DNA of 64,000 bases, taken from positions 35,027 through 99,026 of the forward strand of contig JBMNOE010000008.1 of the NCBI GenBank assembly GCA_050942895.1. Reading direction: 5' to 3'. The position numbers and the translations under genes were made by a program. This DNA comes from JBNRMR01 sp050942895 (lineage in GTDB: Bacteria > Bacillota > Clostridia > Christensenellales > UBA1750). The first letter of the stretch is position 1. Each line of letters opens with the position of its first letter. The notes below the pieces were generated by a model that did not search any database, was not told where the DNA came from, and saw only the letters and a list, made by a program, of their open reading frames with translations. Below, one piece after another: positions 43,203 to 51,029 of the stretch.

Positions 43203-45044
43203 TTACACCTTCACCCATACGATCATCTCACTGATGCCTCTGTTGGCGAAGGCGAAGTATGGTATGAACCTGAGGCCGCAATCATTCCTGTCGCCTGGCT
43301 GATACCGCCTGTACAGGCCGTTGAAGCTTTTTTCGTCCCTTCGAACACCGGCAGCCGCAATCGTCGGAACGCCGTAATCGGACGCTTCCTCGCCAAAGCC
43401 CTTATCAGGCAGCAGCCGTATATCGCAAAGGTTTTCGCCATTGTCAACAGCCTCCAAGCAGTAGACAACCGGCCCCCGCTGCACAGCCACCTTGCCGGCA
43501 TTATTAAGAACATTGGGGTTGCATTCCTGCGCGAAGGGCTTCATTTCAAAGCTCAACTCAATTTCCGCGCCACCCTTTGCGGGCACGAAAGCGTAGCCGT
43601 CGATGACATCGTGCCTTTCTTCTTTGCCGTTCAACCTTATCGAATAGCTTTCGCACCAGCCCGGAATTCTTACGGCAATATTGTCAAAGCCCTCCCCTGC
43701 GCTGATTTTCACCGCCCCCGTCGCAGGATAATCGGTCTTTTGGCTCACCTTGACGCCCTTTATATCGCTTTCGCTGTGCATATAATGGTGCACAAAAAGG
43801 GTACCGGGCTGAGTGGTATACAGAAAGTCAGCTATGGAAGCAATAAAGCGGGTGATATTGGGCGGGCAGCATGAGCAGGTGAATACCTCTTTGCGCTGCA
43901 TATCGGGCATCTTCGGCGGCTTTTTAATGCTTTTATGGCGCGTGGCCATGTATGGATGTATCTCCAGTGGGTTTTCGTAGAAGAAGGCCCGGCCGTCCAG
44001 CGAGATGCTTGACAGGAAGCCGTTATAGATGCAAATCTCAGCGATATCCGCGTAAAATGACTTGGGCCTTATCAGGCTCATCCGCCGGCAAAAAAGCGCC
44101 AGCCCCAGCGCCGCGCAGCTTTCGGCATAGGCGCTGATGTTTGGCAGGTCATAATCGACGGTGAAGGCCTCACCTTCGCGCGTCGAGCCAATGCCGCCTG
44201 TCACATACATGCGCTTTTCAGCAATGCTCTCAATCAAAGAATCGCAGGCCTTGACAAGGGTTTCATCCTCAAGCTCATAGGCCAGGTCTGCCATGGCGCT
44301 GTAAAGATACACCGCGCGCACGCTGTGGCCCTCGGCGGTCTTTTGCTCCCTCACCGGCTGATGCGACTGGTTGTATTCAGCCTTCATGTGGATGCCGTTG
44401 TCAGTCTCGATGCCCCGGCCGCGCTCATCCACGAAATAGCCGCTCATCCTAAGGTATTTTTCATTGCCGGTGGCCCGGTACAGCTTAACCAGCGCCAGCT
44501 CAATCTCCTCATGGCCCGGTGTGCGGTAGGAGGCCAGATTCTCCTTCACAAAGATTCTGTCGATATAAGCGGCGTATTTCTCCATGGCGCGGAGCATCCT
44601 GTCTTTTCCGGTGGCGTTATAATAGGCGACGGCGGCCTCCATCAGGTGACCGGCGCAGTACAACTCATGGGCGCTTCTGTCCTTGAAACGCATCTGGGGA
44701 TCAACCTTCTGAAAGAATGAGTTGAAATAACCGTCCTCGCCCTGATAGCGCTCTATGGCATCCACAATCCTTTCACAGACTTCCAAAAGCTCCGGGCTTC
44801 CCCGTTTTTCAAGTATATACGCCGCCGATTCCATCCACTTGGCCACGTCGCTGTCCCAGAAGATATGGGGCGAATATTCCTTGGAGCTGTCCCAGTCGTT
44901 TTCAAAAAAATCGAAACGATGGGTGTCTGTGAAGCGGTCATATATGGAGTGAATGGAAACTTCTGCCACAATGTCCTGCCTTTTCTTCCAAAAGCCGCCG
45001 GTGATATCGGTGCTGTCAAATGGTACGAAGCTGCTCTTTGCCAT
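43203..45044 (-). CDS. Beta-L-arabinofuranosidase (GH127)
   Basis: A 613-residue enzyme of the GH127 type, which removes beta-L-arabinofuranose from plant glycans using a zinc-bound cysteine as nucleophile. The metal and catalytic residues are visible: E-S-C with Glu308 and Cys310, and C-S-C-C-P-P-N with Cys392 and Cys393 (the pair matching the characterised enzyme HypBA1). An (alpha/alpha)6 barrel (about 10-400) is followed by beta-sandwich domains. No signal peptide. AAGGAGG precedes the ATG. It faces the rhamnosidase operon, so both may act on rhamnose- and arabinose-decorated side chains such as those of rhamnogalacturonan. Confidence 0.9.
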   Translation of the reverse strand: MAKSSFVPFDSTDITGGFWKKRQDIVAEVSIHSIYDRFTDTHRFDFFENDWDSSKEYSPHIFWDSDVAKWMESAAYILEKRGSPELLEVCERIVDAIERYQGEDGYFNSFFQKVDPQMRFKDRSAHELYCAGHLMEAAVAYYNATGKDRMLRAMEKYAAYIDRIFVKENLASYRTPGHEEIELALVKLYRATGNEKYLRMSGYFVDERGRGIETDNGIHMKAEYNQSHQPVREQKTAEGHSVRAVYLYSAMADLAYELEDETLVKACDSLIESIAEKRMYVTGGIGSTREGEAFTVDYDLPNISAYAESCAALGLALFCRRMSLIRPKSFYADIAEICIYNGFLSSISLDGRAFFYENPLEIHPYMATRHKSIKKPPKMPDMQRKEVFTCSCCPPNITRFIASIADFLYTTQPGTLFVHHYMHSESDIKGVKVSQKTDYPATGAVKISAGEGFDNIAVRIPGWCESYSIRLNGKEERHDVIDGYAFVPAKGGAEIELSFEMKPFAQECNPNVLNNAGKVAVQRGPVVYCLEAVDNGENLCDIRLLPDKGFGEEASDYGVPTIAAAGVRRDEKSFNGLYRRYQPGDRNDCGLRFIPYFAFANRGISEMIVWVKV

Positions 45045-45126
45045 GTCGTCCTCCTTTTTTATATTTTTCTATTTTTTCTATGCGTTTGCGACATCCTTTT
45101 AATCATCACTGCCCATCAATACAGGT

Positions 45127-45153
45127 AGAGGCGGAAAAATCCGCCTCTTTTTT
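45127..45153. terminator. Hairpin between the DUF1292 and GH127 genes
   Basis: AGAGGCGGA and TCCGCCTCT form a perfect 9-bp stem with a 4-base loop. The T run lies on the plus-strand side, so it is a good plus-strand terminator; on the minus strand it follows the DUF1292 gene without a T tract and may only slow read-through into the GH127 gene. Confidence 0.55.
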
Positions 45154-45170
45154 ACTTCACGCTTATTGAT

Positions 45171-45566
45171 TTATTCTTCGTCCTTTTCTTCGTCGTCTTC
45201 GTCGTCTTCGCCGTCTTCGCCGTCCTCGTCATCCTCGTCGTCCAGCTCCGATTCGATTACGCGCATCAGCTCCTGGGAAAGAGCCTCGTCCACGAACGAA
45301 TATTCCTCGTTCTCATCGTCAACCGCCTCGACTTTCATGAAGAAAACTTCAATTCCGCCGCAGCCGCCGCAGCCGTGATCATGGTCGTGATCGTGGTCGT
45401 GACCGCCGCAACCGCCGCAGCCGCCGTGAGCCTCCTCATCAACCTCCGTCACCATGGCGTATTCCTCGCCGTTGTAGAAGAAAAACCGCAGGATTTCAAG
45501 CTGTATCTCGTTGTCATCCTCATCGGTAAGGATCAGTATGTCTCTCTCGTTATCCATATTTTCCAT
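45171..45566 (-). CDS. DUF1292 protein with a Cys/His metal-binding-like insertion
   Basis: A 131-residue acidic protein. The first 45 residues (I-L-I-L-T-D-E-D-D-N-E-I-Q-L-E-I-L, Y-N-G-E-E-Y) and residues 72-105 (V-F-F-M-K-V-E) match the two halves of a DUF1292 protein, a small family of unknown function. Between them, residues 47-71 form a symmetric insertion: C-x2-C (Cys50, Cys53), then alternating His-Asp with five histidines (56, 58, 60, 62, 64), then C-x2-C (Cys66, Cys69). This would suit binding of zinc, nickel or another metal. The tail (108-131) is almost all Asp and Glu. AAGGAGG lies eight bases before the ATG. It is divergent from a GNAT gene with a related cysteine tail. Confidence 0.75.
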   Translation of the reverse strand: MENMDNERDILILTDEDDNEIQLEILRFFFYNGEEYAMVTEVDEEAHGGCGGCGGHDHDHDHDHGCGGCGGIEVFFMKVEAVDDENEEYSFVDEALSQELMRVIESELDDEDDEDGEDGEDDEDDEEKDEE

Positions 45567-45595
45567 AATGGATTCCTCCTTGCTTACTCAGTACC

Positions 45596-45624
45596 ATTTT
45601 AAACTATTCTCTGTACAAAAACAA
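45596..45624 (-). promoter_or_regulatory. Promoter of the DUF1292 gene
   Basis: On the minus strand TTGTTT, 17 bases and TAAAAT, about 30 bases before the start codon. Confidence 0.6.
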
Positions 45625-45650
45625 TCTTTTATCCACTTTTGGCTGGCGAA

Positions 45651-45679
45651 TTGTATTTTTCATTGATAGGGCTTATAAT
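45651..45679 (+). promoter_or_regulatory. Promoter of the cysteine-tailed GNAT gene
   Basis: TTGTAT (45651-45656), 17 bases and TATAAT (45674-45679), 35 bases before the start codon. It lies back to back with the DUF1292 promoter, the two -35 elements being 26 bases apart. Confidence 0.65.
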
Positions 45680-45713
45680 AACAAAGTATACTTTGCCAGA
45701 CAAGGAGAAGAAC

Positions 45714-46238
45714 ATGATCAAAGCATATTTTTTGATGGGCGACCAGGATATATCGGTGCCCCTTGACATAAGAACGAAGGTCTTTGTGGAAGAGCAGGGG
45801 TTTTCACAGGAACTGCAGCATGACGAAATGGATAAAAAGGCCGTGCATGTGGTGATTGAGGACGACGGCTTCCCCTGCGCAACAGGCAGGCTGTTTTTTG
45901 ACGACGGCCTTTGGCATATTGGCAGGATGGCGGTTTTAAAGGAAAGGCGCGGCAATCGCTATGGCGATCTGATGATAAGAATGCTTGCCGAAAAGGCCTT
46001 CCGCGCCGGAGTAGAGGAAATTCACATCGGGGCGCAGGCCTACGCCCTCGGTTTTTATGAGAAATTGGGCTTTCTTATCTGCGGTGAAGAATACGCCGAG
46101 GAAGGCGTTGCACATCTGCCCATGGTTCTTACGGTAAGCCGCGCTCAGGAAGTTCTTTTCGGCCATAGCGGCTGCGGCGGCTGCGGCGAAAAAAGTGCCG
46201 CCGGCTGCGAGGGTTGCGGCGGCTGTTCAGGGCGGTAG
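45714..46238 (+). CDS. GNAT acetyltransferase (ElaA/YjcF-like) with a cysteine-rich tail
   Basis: A 174-residue protein. Residues 1-145 are a complete GNAT domain of the ElaA/YjcF type: R-T-K-V-F-V-E-E-Q-G-F near 20-30, D-x-x-D followed by a His, R-M-A-V-L-K-E-R-R-G-N-R-Y-G as the acetyl-CoA loop, and A-L-G-F-Y-E-K-L-G-F. After the domain, residues 150-174 hold five cysteines (154, 157, 165, 168, 171) in C-G-G-C and C-x2-C groups separated by glycine, with one His. Such a tail is not usual for the family and resembles the cluster in the divergent DUF1292 protein. AAGGAG precedes the ATG. Substrate unknown. Confidence 0.8.
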   Translation: MIKAYFLMGDQDISVPLDIRTKVFVEEQGFSQELQHDEMDKKAVHVVIEDDGFPCATGRLFFDDGLWHIGRMAVLKERRGNRYGDLMIRMLAEKAFRAGVEEIHIGAQAYALGFYEKLGFLICGEEYAEEGVAHLPMVLTVSRAQEVLFGHSGCGGCGEKSAAGCEGCGGCSGR

Positions 46239-46499
46239 CACCATCTTTGCGGTGCGCTCCCTTGAGATCTCTTGTAATTCCTTTTTTATGGGGCGCTGCC
46301 CCAAACCCCACAAGCTTTTAAAAAAGCTTGACCAAAACTTTCACAGAACACCATTCTAATGGCCAATGGAGAATCCCTTGCAGGGTGCTTCCTTTGTGAT
46401 TCCTTTATCAATACTAATCGTTCAGTTTCTAAAAATTTATACGGGGTCAATGGGATACGTCCCCATGTGGGGCGCGGGGCAAAGCCCCGCAGCGTTCTC
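46239..46499. repeat. Repeat-like hairpin block between the GNAT and GH10 genes
   Basis: The block holds GGGGCGCTGCCCC near 46291, an AAGCTTTTAAAAAAGCTT inverted repeat near 46313-46330, and at 46441-46490 a two-hairpin element (CAATGGGATACGTCCCCATG, then GCGGGGCAAAGCCCCGC). The last element has the same plan as the copies at 7.8-8.3 kb and 63.8-64.0 kb. No gene is apparent. Confidence 0.65.
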
Positions 46500-47975
46500 C
46501 TACTTCACATATCTTTCCTTGAATGCCTTCAGGCGGAAGAACATTTCACGAGGATTTTCATCGGCATAGAGGAATGCTCCGTTGCCGGAGAAGGACGGCT
46601 CTATAAAATCCCACCAGACCAGAGCGCCGATATCCTCCCTGGCGGCAGCGATCGTGTAAAACTGCTCCATCCAATCGGCCTGAGTGTGCTCGTTCCAGCC
46701 GCCATGCCAGCTTCCCTCGGACATGCTGAGCTGCGACCAACTGCTTCCGCCGGCGGCTGCCCCGGAGCGAGTGCCGCCGTTCACGCCCATCTCTGTGATG
46801 TGGATGGGCTTGCCCAGCTTCGAGAAGGTGTCCAGCATACGGTAGACGGCCACCATATCCCTGGCGGGAAAATAAAGCTGAATGCCCACCACATCAAAGT
46901 CCACGCCCATGTCTATGACTTTTTTTAGATATGCATAGGGGGATATCAGCCGTTCGGGCAATGAGCCGTAGCAGTTATAGCGCCCTGCCACATACTCCGC
47001 GAAGGGCAGGCAGATATTCACTATGCTGGTGGCCTCCGGATCGCAATTGCGCAGGGTTTCGCAGCAGACGGCAGTCAGCTCCAGAAGCTGATCCTGGTTC
47101 AGTTCAAAGCAGTTCGCCCAATCATGGGCCTCATTCATGGCGTCCCACATGGTGACCCGACCCTTGTAGGTTTCCACATGATGGGTTATCGTCTCCCTTG
47201 CGGCATCTTTCAGCCCCTCAAAGTCCAGATCGAACATCCACTTGGGATTAACCTCCTTGTGGCCGAACCACAGCGGATGCCCCTTTGCCTTGATTCCGTT
47301 ATCCTGACAATAGGCAAGGCAGCGGTCCACATGCTGATAGGTGTAAACGCCCCTTTCCGGCACGGTGCGCCCTGAGTAAAACGGAAGCGTTGCGCAGTTA
47401 AAAAGCTGCTTGTAAAACTTGCCGTATCTGGAGCCGGGGGATGAAAATTTGTTCATGTTGCAGCCCAGCAGCAGACCCGGGCGGGGGTTTTCATCCAGCT
47501 TTTTGGCAGAGCGCTCAAACAGGGCGGCTTCCGCGGCATATACGGCGTGGGAAAGGGCGTACATGCGGTTCTCAGCGGTGTCATTGCCTCTGTCGGCCAG
47601 ATGGGCATATTCCTTCGCCGCCTCCAGATGCCCCTTGGCGGTTACTGAAAGCACAACTCCCTCGGCAAAGCGCTCCGCCTCCCAGATATAGCTTCTTATC
47701 GCCTCGGTGATGAAATCCACAAAGTTGCCATCATAGCCTTCACCCTGGTTATGGGCCATCACCCATATATTGCCGTACATTGGCAGCGTCATCTTCACAT
47801 GCAGCATATATGGCCTGTCAGTTATGTCCAGCTCGGCGATTCCGTCCGCCCCGATTGAAAGCCGCCTGTCGTCGGGCTCGAAGTCCATATCGCTGGCATA
47901 AAGAGTTTTAACTGTGTGCGCCGGCGCAGGTCTGCCGGTGATGTCGTCTATTCTTACACGTATCCGCTTCATCAT
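46500..47975 (-). CDS. Intracellular endo-1,4-beta-xylanase (GH10)
   Basis: A 491-residue GH10 protein. The barrel spans about residues 155-490 and shows K-G-H-P-L-W-F, the acid/base Glu282 in W-D-A-M-N-E-A-H-D and the nucleophile Glu395 in H-I-T-E-M-G. The first 150 residues form a beta-rich domain of unknown type. There is no signal peptide, as in the cytoplasmic GH10 enzymes that act on imported xylo-oligosaccharides or aldouronates in Paenibacillus. An insertion of small residues (about 400-415) follows the nucleophile. Two adjacent ATGs follow GGGGGAG; the first is used. It begins 18 bases after the unassigned hydrolase gene and is co-transcribed with it. Confidence 0.88.
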   Translation of the reverse strand: MMKRIRVRIDDITGRPAPAHTVKTLYASDMDFEPDDRRLSIGADGIAELDITDRPYMLHVKMTLPMYGNIWVMAHNQGEGYDGNFVDFITEAIRSYIWEAERFAEGVVLSVTAKGHLEAAKEYAHLADRGNDTAENRMYALSHAVYAAEAALFERSAKKLDENPRPGLLLGCNMNKFSSPGSRYGKFYKQLFNCATLPFYSGRTVPERGVYTYQHVDRCLAYCQDNGIKAKGHPLWFGHKEVNPKWMFDLDFEGLKDAARETITHHVETYKGRVTMWDAMNEAHDWANCFELNQDQLLELTAVCCETLRNCDPEATSIVNICLPFAEYVAGRYNCYGSLPERLISPYAYLKKVIDMGVDFDVVGIQLYFPARDMVAVYRMLDTFSKLGKPIHITEMGVNGGTRSGAAAGGSSWSQLSMSEGSWHGGWNEHTQADWMEQFYTIAAAREDIGALVWWDFIEPSFSGNGAFLYADENPREMFFRLKAFKERYVK

Positions 47976-47993
47976 TTTTCTTTACTCCCCCTT

Positions 47994-50867
47994 TTATTCC
48001 CTGTAGATAATAACCCAGTTTCCGGCCATGGCTTCATCAAAGTTGACGCTTATGCCGCTCTCGCAAAGGGATACATCGATTTCCCGCTCCGCCGCCAGCA
48101 TGTTCTTTTTACAGGCGACCGCTTTGGGCTGAGCAATGTTCGTCTCGTTGGGTATTGTCACCCTGCCCGGCCTGTCGCAAAACAATGCTATGGCCTCCTT
48201 CGCGTTCAGATGCTCCGCCGCGATGTGAGCATAACAAATTTCGCCGTCCTCGTCCGCAAAGACATAATCCCTGCCGTCAACGATAAGCTTGCGTCCATTG
48301 CCGCAGTAGCCCAAAAGTTTGCCTTTATCATGCCAAAAAGTGAGAGAGCCGCTGCCCTTATAGCTGATGACATGGCCCAAAACGCTTTCGCCGTCCAGAT
48401 TAATCTCCATCGTGGGAAGCTCCCGCCCTTTAAGGGCCTGGGCGTCGCTCTCGGGATTGCGGCCGTATAAGCTGGCCCATTTTTCATAGAATTTTCGGTA
48501 ATGGTTCGCCATTGAGACAGCACCGTTTGGGAAGCGCTGTATCATGTACCTGTTGCCTTGCGGACGGCTGATTATCTCGCCGCCCTTTTCGTCATAGGCC
48601 CCCATGTAGCATAGCAGATCGAAAAGTGTGGATATATCCGCGCCCATTGAACCGGATTGATCATCCCTCACCCTGAAGGCGGCATAAACGGCCCTGCCTC
48701 CCCCGTCGTATTCCTTTTCAAAGCCGACGGCCTTTTTGCCCAGCCAGGCGATCTCTTTTGAACCATCGGCCTCGAAGCTGTACACATAATCAGGCAGCAT
48801 ATCTGTGGGGATTTTCATATCCGCCGTGCCGATAGCGTCGTCAAAGCGGACGCACTTGCCGCCGGCCTGCATTCCCCTGTAAAGCGCCTCCGTCGCCCGC
48901 ACGCCGAACAGATCCTGCCAGCCTTGCACCCGCTTTCCGCTGTTCCAGTCCAATGCGGGGGGCGCAGCCATCCACAGCACCTTGCCACCCTTTTTAAGGA
49001 AGCTTTCCAGCAGTGCAAGGGTTTCATTGCTGACGAATGACTGGTATAGGAAAACCAATGCGCGGTATGGCCTGCCGTTTACAATAATCGCTCCATCTTC
49101 ATCCACATGCGAATGCTCCAGCAGCTTGCGCTCGGTGATATAGTTGCAGTAGCCGTACTGAACCATCCAGCTTCCGAACCGCTCCTCGGTGTAGAGAAGA
49201 TCCAGAGGATAGACGGCCAGCACATCCGTGAGGCGCGATTGCATGTTTTGAACGATCTGATCCCTGCTGGGGCCGCGGAAAGTGCCGTTGCCGAACACGC
49301 GCCCCATCGCGTTTAAGCGGTCCAAAACCTCCTGGGGGGAGCCCCAACCACCGGCATAGCCCCTCTTTTCTTTGTTTAGCGCGGCCAACGAAGCCCCAAA
49401 GGCCTGGTTGTAATAGTTTCGGTCGCTGTATCCATGCTCTCCGTGATCTGTGCCACCGCCGGTGTAGTAATCGTTCCAGCGGAAATAGTCGTAGCAGCCG
49501 GCCACCGCCTCGATTATTGACGATGAGAAAACATACTCCGGGTGATAGTCATAGCGTGAAAAAAGATCGTCCCTTCTCAGGCTGTACCATTTCATCTCGG
49601 GATAATTCTTATCCAGCGTGGGGGATTCTTTCCATGTGGCATGGCCCTGGGCGGCGATTGGGTTTTGAAACTTTTCCTCCGCATAGGCCTTGGTATCGGC
49701 GCAAAGCCCCACCACGACATCGTTTAGCATCTCGAAATAGCGCTTTCTGAAAAGCCATGTGCGGTAAATGCCTTCCGGGCCGGGGCTCATTATGTGCTGG
49801 GCAGGCAAATTCTCCTCCTCCGGCTTAAAACCATGCTGATGATATGAAAAATAGACCAGATATTTGCCGAAGTCCTCAAATTCCTTCCCGTAGGCGGCGG
49901 CATAGCGGCGGGCGAAGTTTTTGGTCATATAACGGGTGGTCACTTCGTTCAGGCCGAAGTGGACGTTTGAATCCCAGTCGAACTGGATGTGCATCTCATC
50001 GGAATAAAAGCCCTGATAGGTGATTCCCGCATCCCCATGCTGGTCGATGACGCCCTTCATGTAGCCCAGAGCACCGTCACAGAAGTAGTCAAGCTCCTGA
50101 GTCTTATAGACAAGCACAGTCAGGCAGCGGTCATATCCCGGCTTTTTCCCCTGCCAATTTCCAATTATGCGCACCGGCAGCGAACCGTTACCGCGCTTGG
50201 AGATCTCCTCGGAACCCATCTCCTCCAGCCGCGCCGTGTCGGATATGTCAAGTATCTCATCGGGGTTCACATAAAAATAGCTGGTATCCCGGTAGCGCTC
50301 CTCCCGAAAGGCATAGACGACGATCCTGTCGATCTCAAGGCGCACAGGGCCCTTGTTGTTGGACCACTGGGTCTGCCTGCTCATATTGACGCTGTAGCAG
50401 CCGCTGTCATCGATAAGCCCTTCGTGATAATGCCACGAATAGCCCACCTCATCGTGTTTTTTAACATAGCCGCCCCCAAGGTCCAACGGGTTGGTGACGC
50501 TGGCGGAAAACTCAAGGCCGTATTCCTTGGCCAGATCATAGACCGCCTTGTAAGCCTGAACGGTTTTTTCGCTGTCGGGGTAAAGGGTGCGGGTTCTGCC
50601 GCCGAAGAAGAAGTCATATGTGAGCTGAAGTATTCCCACATTGGCCTCCTTCGCGCTCTCGATCCTCGCCCGAAGCGTATCCTCCGTCGAGCCCTTCACA
50701 TTGTCGCGGAACTTCTTTTGCTCCATCGAATAGCCTCTGTCATCTTCGACGATCAGCGATTTATCCGGCGATTCCAAAAGAATATCCAACTGCTGTTCGT
50801 TTTCAAACATCAGGGTGCGGAATTTGCTCAGGTGGTACATATGGCTGTCCTTGCGTATGATATCCAT
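47994..50867 (-). CDS. Large unassigned glycoside hydrolase-like protein
   Basis: A 957-residue protein I cannot place in a known family. Residues about 60-560 look like a TIM barrel with long insertions; a candidate acid/base is Glu291 in Y-S-D-E-M-H, and Y-D-Y-H-P-E-Y and W-N-D-Y-Y-T-G-G-G-T-D-H-G lie later in the barrel. Residues about 600-720 (A-L-V-F-L-Y-Q-S-F-V then F-L-K-K-G-G-K-V-L-W) resemble the glutamine-amidotransferase-like trimerisation domain of GH42 beta-galactosidases. The end is beta-rich. There is no signal peptide. Start: ATG at 50867 after AAGGGAG, not the ATG 27 bases upstream. It is first in an operon with the GH10 xylanase, so it may debranch xylan-derived oligosaccharides, the place held by alpha-glucuronidase in other species. 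Confidence 0.6.
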   Translation of the reverse strand: MDIIRKDSHMYHLSKFRTLMFENEQQLDILLESPDKSLIVEDDRGYSMEQKKFRDNVKGSTEDTLRARIESAKEANVGILQLTYDFFFGGRTRTLYPDSEKTVQAYKAVYDLAKEYGLEFSASVTNPLDLGGGYVKKHDEVGYSWHYHEGLIDDSGCYSVNMSRQTQWSNNKGPVRLEIDRIVVYAFREERYRDTSYFYVNPDEILDISDTARLEEMGSEEISKRGNGSLPVRIIGNWQGKKPGYDRCLTVLVYKTQELDYFCDGALGYMKGVIDQHGDAGITYQGFYSDEMHIQFDWDSNVHFGLNEVTTRYMTKNFARRYAAAYGKEFEDFGKYLVYFSYHQHGFKPEEENLPAQHIMSPGPEGIYRTWLFRKRYFEMLNDVVVGLCADTKAYAEEKFQNPIAAQGHATWKESPTLDKNYPEMKWYSLRRDDLFSRYDYHPEYVFSSSIIEAVAGCYDYFRWNDYYTGGGTDHGEHGYSDRNYYNQAFGASLAALNKEKRGYAGGWGSPQEVLDRLNAMGRVFGNGTFRGPSRDQIVQNMQSRLTDVLAVYPLDLLYTEERFGSWMVQYGYCNYITERKLLEHSHVDEDGAIIVNGRPYRALVFLYQSFVSNETLALLESFLKKGGKVLWMAAPPALDWNSGKRVQGWQDLFGVRATEALYRGMQAGGKCVRFDDAIGTADMKIPTDMLPDYVYSFEADGSKEIAWLGKKAVGFEKEYDGGGRAVYAAFRVRDDQSGSMGADISTLFDLLCYMGAYDEKGGEIISRPQGNRYMIQRFPNGAVSMANHYRKFYEKWASLYGRNPESDAQALKGRELPTMEINLDGESVLGHVISYKGSGSLTFWHDKGKLLGYCGNGRKLIVDGRDYVFADEDGEICYAHIAAEHLNAKEAIALFCDRPGRVTIPNETNIAQPKAVACKKNMLAAEREIDVSLCESGISVNFDEAMAGNWVIIYRE

Positions 50868-50962
50868 TGACTGCTCCCTTCCGCCGATGCTCATTGCGGC
50901 GTTTCTCTTTTATTTTGTTTTCGCCTTTTATTTGGCCCAATCTTTGACTTTATTTTGGCTTA

Positions 50963-50991
50963 ATAATGCATTGATTCAAATTATATGTCAA
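50963..50991 (-). promoter_or_regulatory. Promoter of the hydrolase-GH10 operon
   Basis: On the minus strand a consensus TTGACA, 17 bases and CATTAT, about 95 bases before the start codon at 50867. It is the best -35 match among the operon promoters in the window. Confidence 0.65.
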
Positions 50992-51029
50992 TAAATGAAA
51001 TTTTTGAGCATTGGTTTTTGCCTGTCTTT

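Noticed and set aside
45166..45378. Serine-rich ORF on the plus strand
   Set aside because: It is the complement of the Asp/Glu-rich tail of the DUF1292 gene.
49989..50870. 293-codon ORF opposite the large hydrolase
   Set aside because: The minus-strand gene has a ribosome site, promoter and operon context; the plus-strand frame has none.
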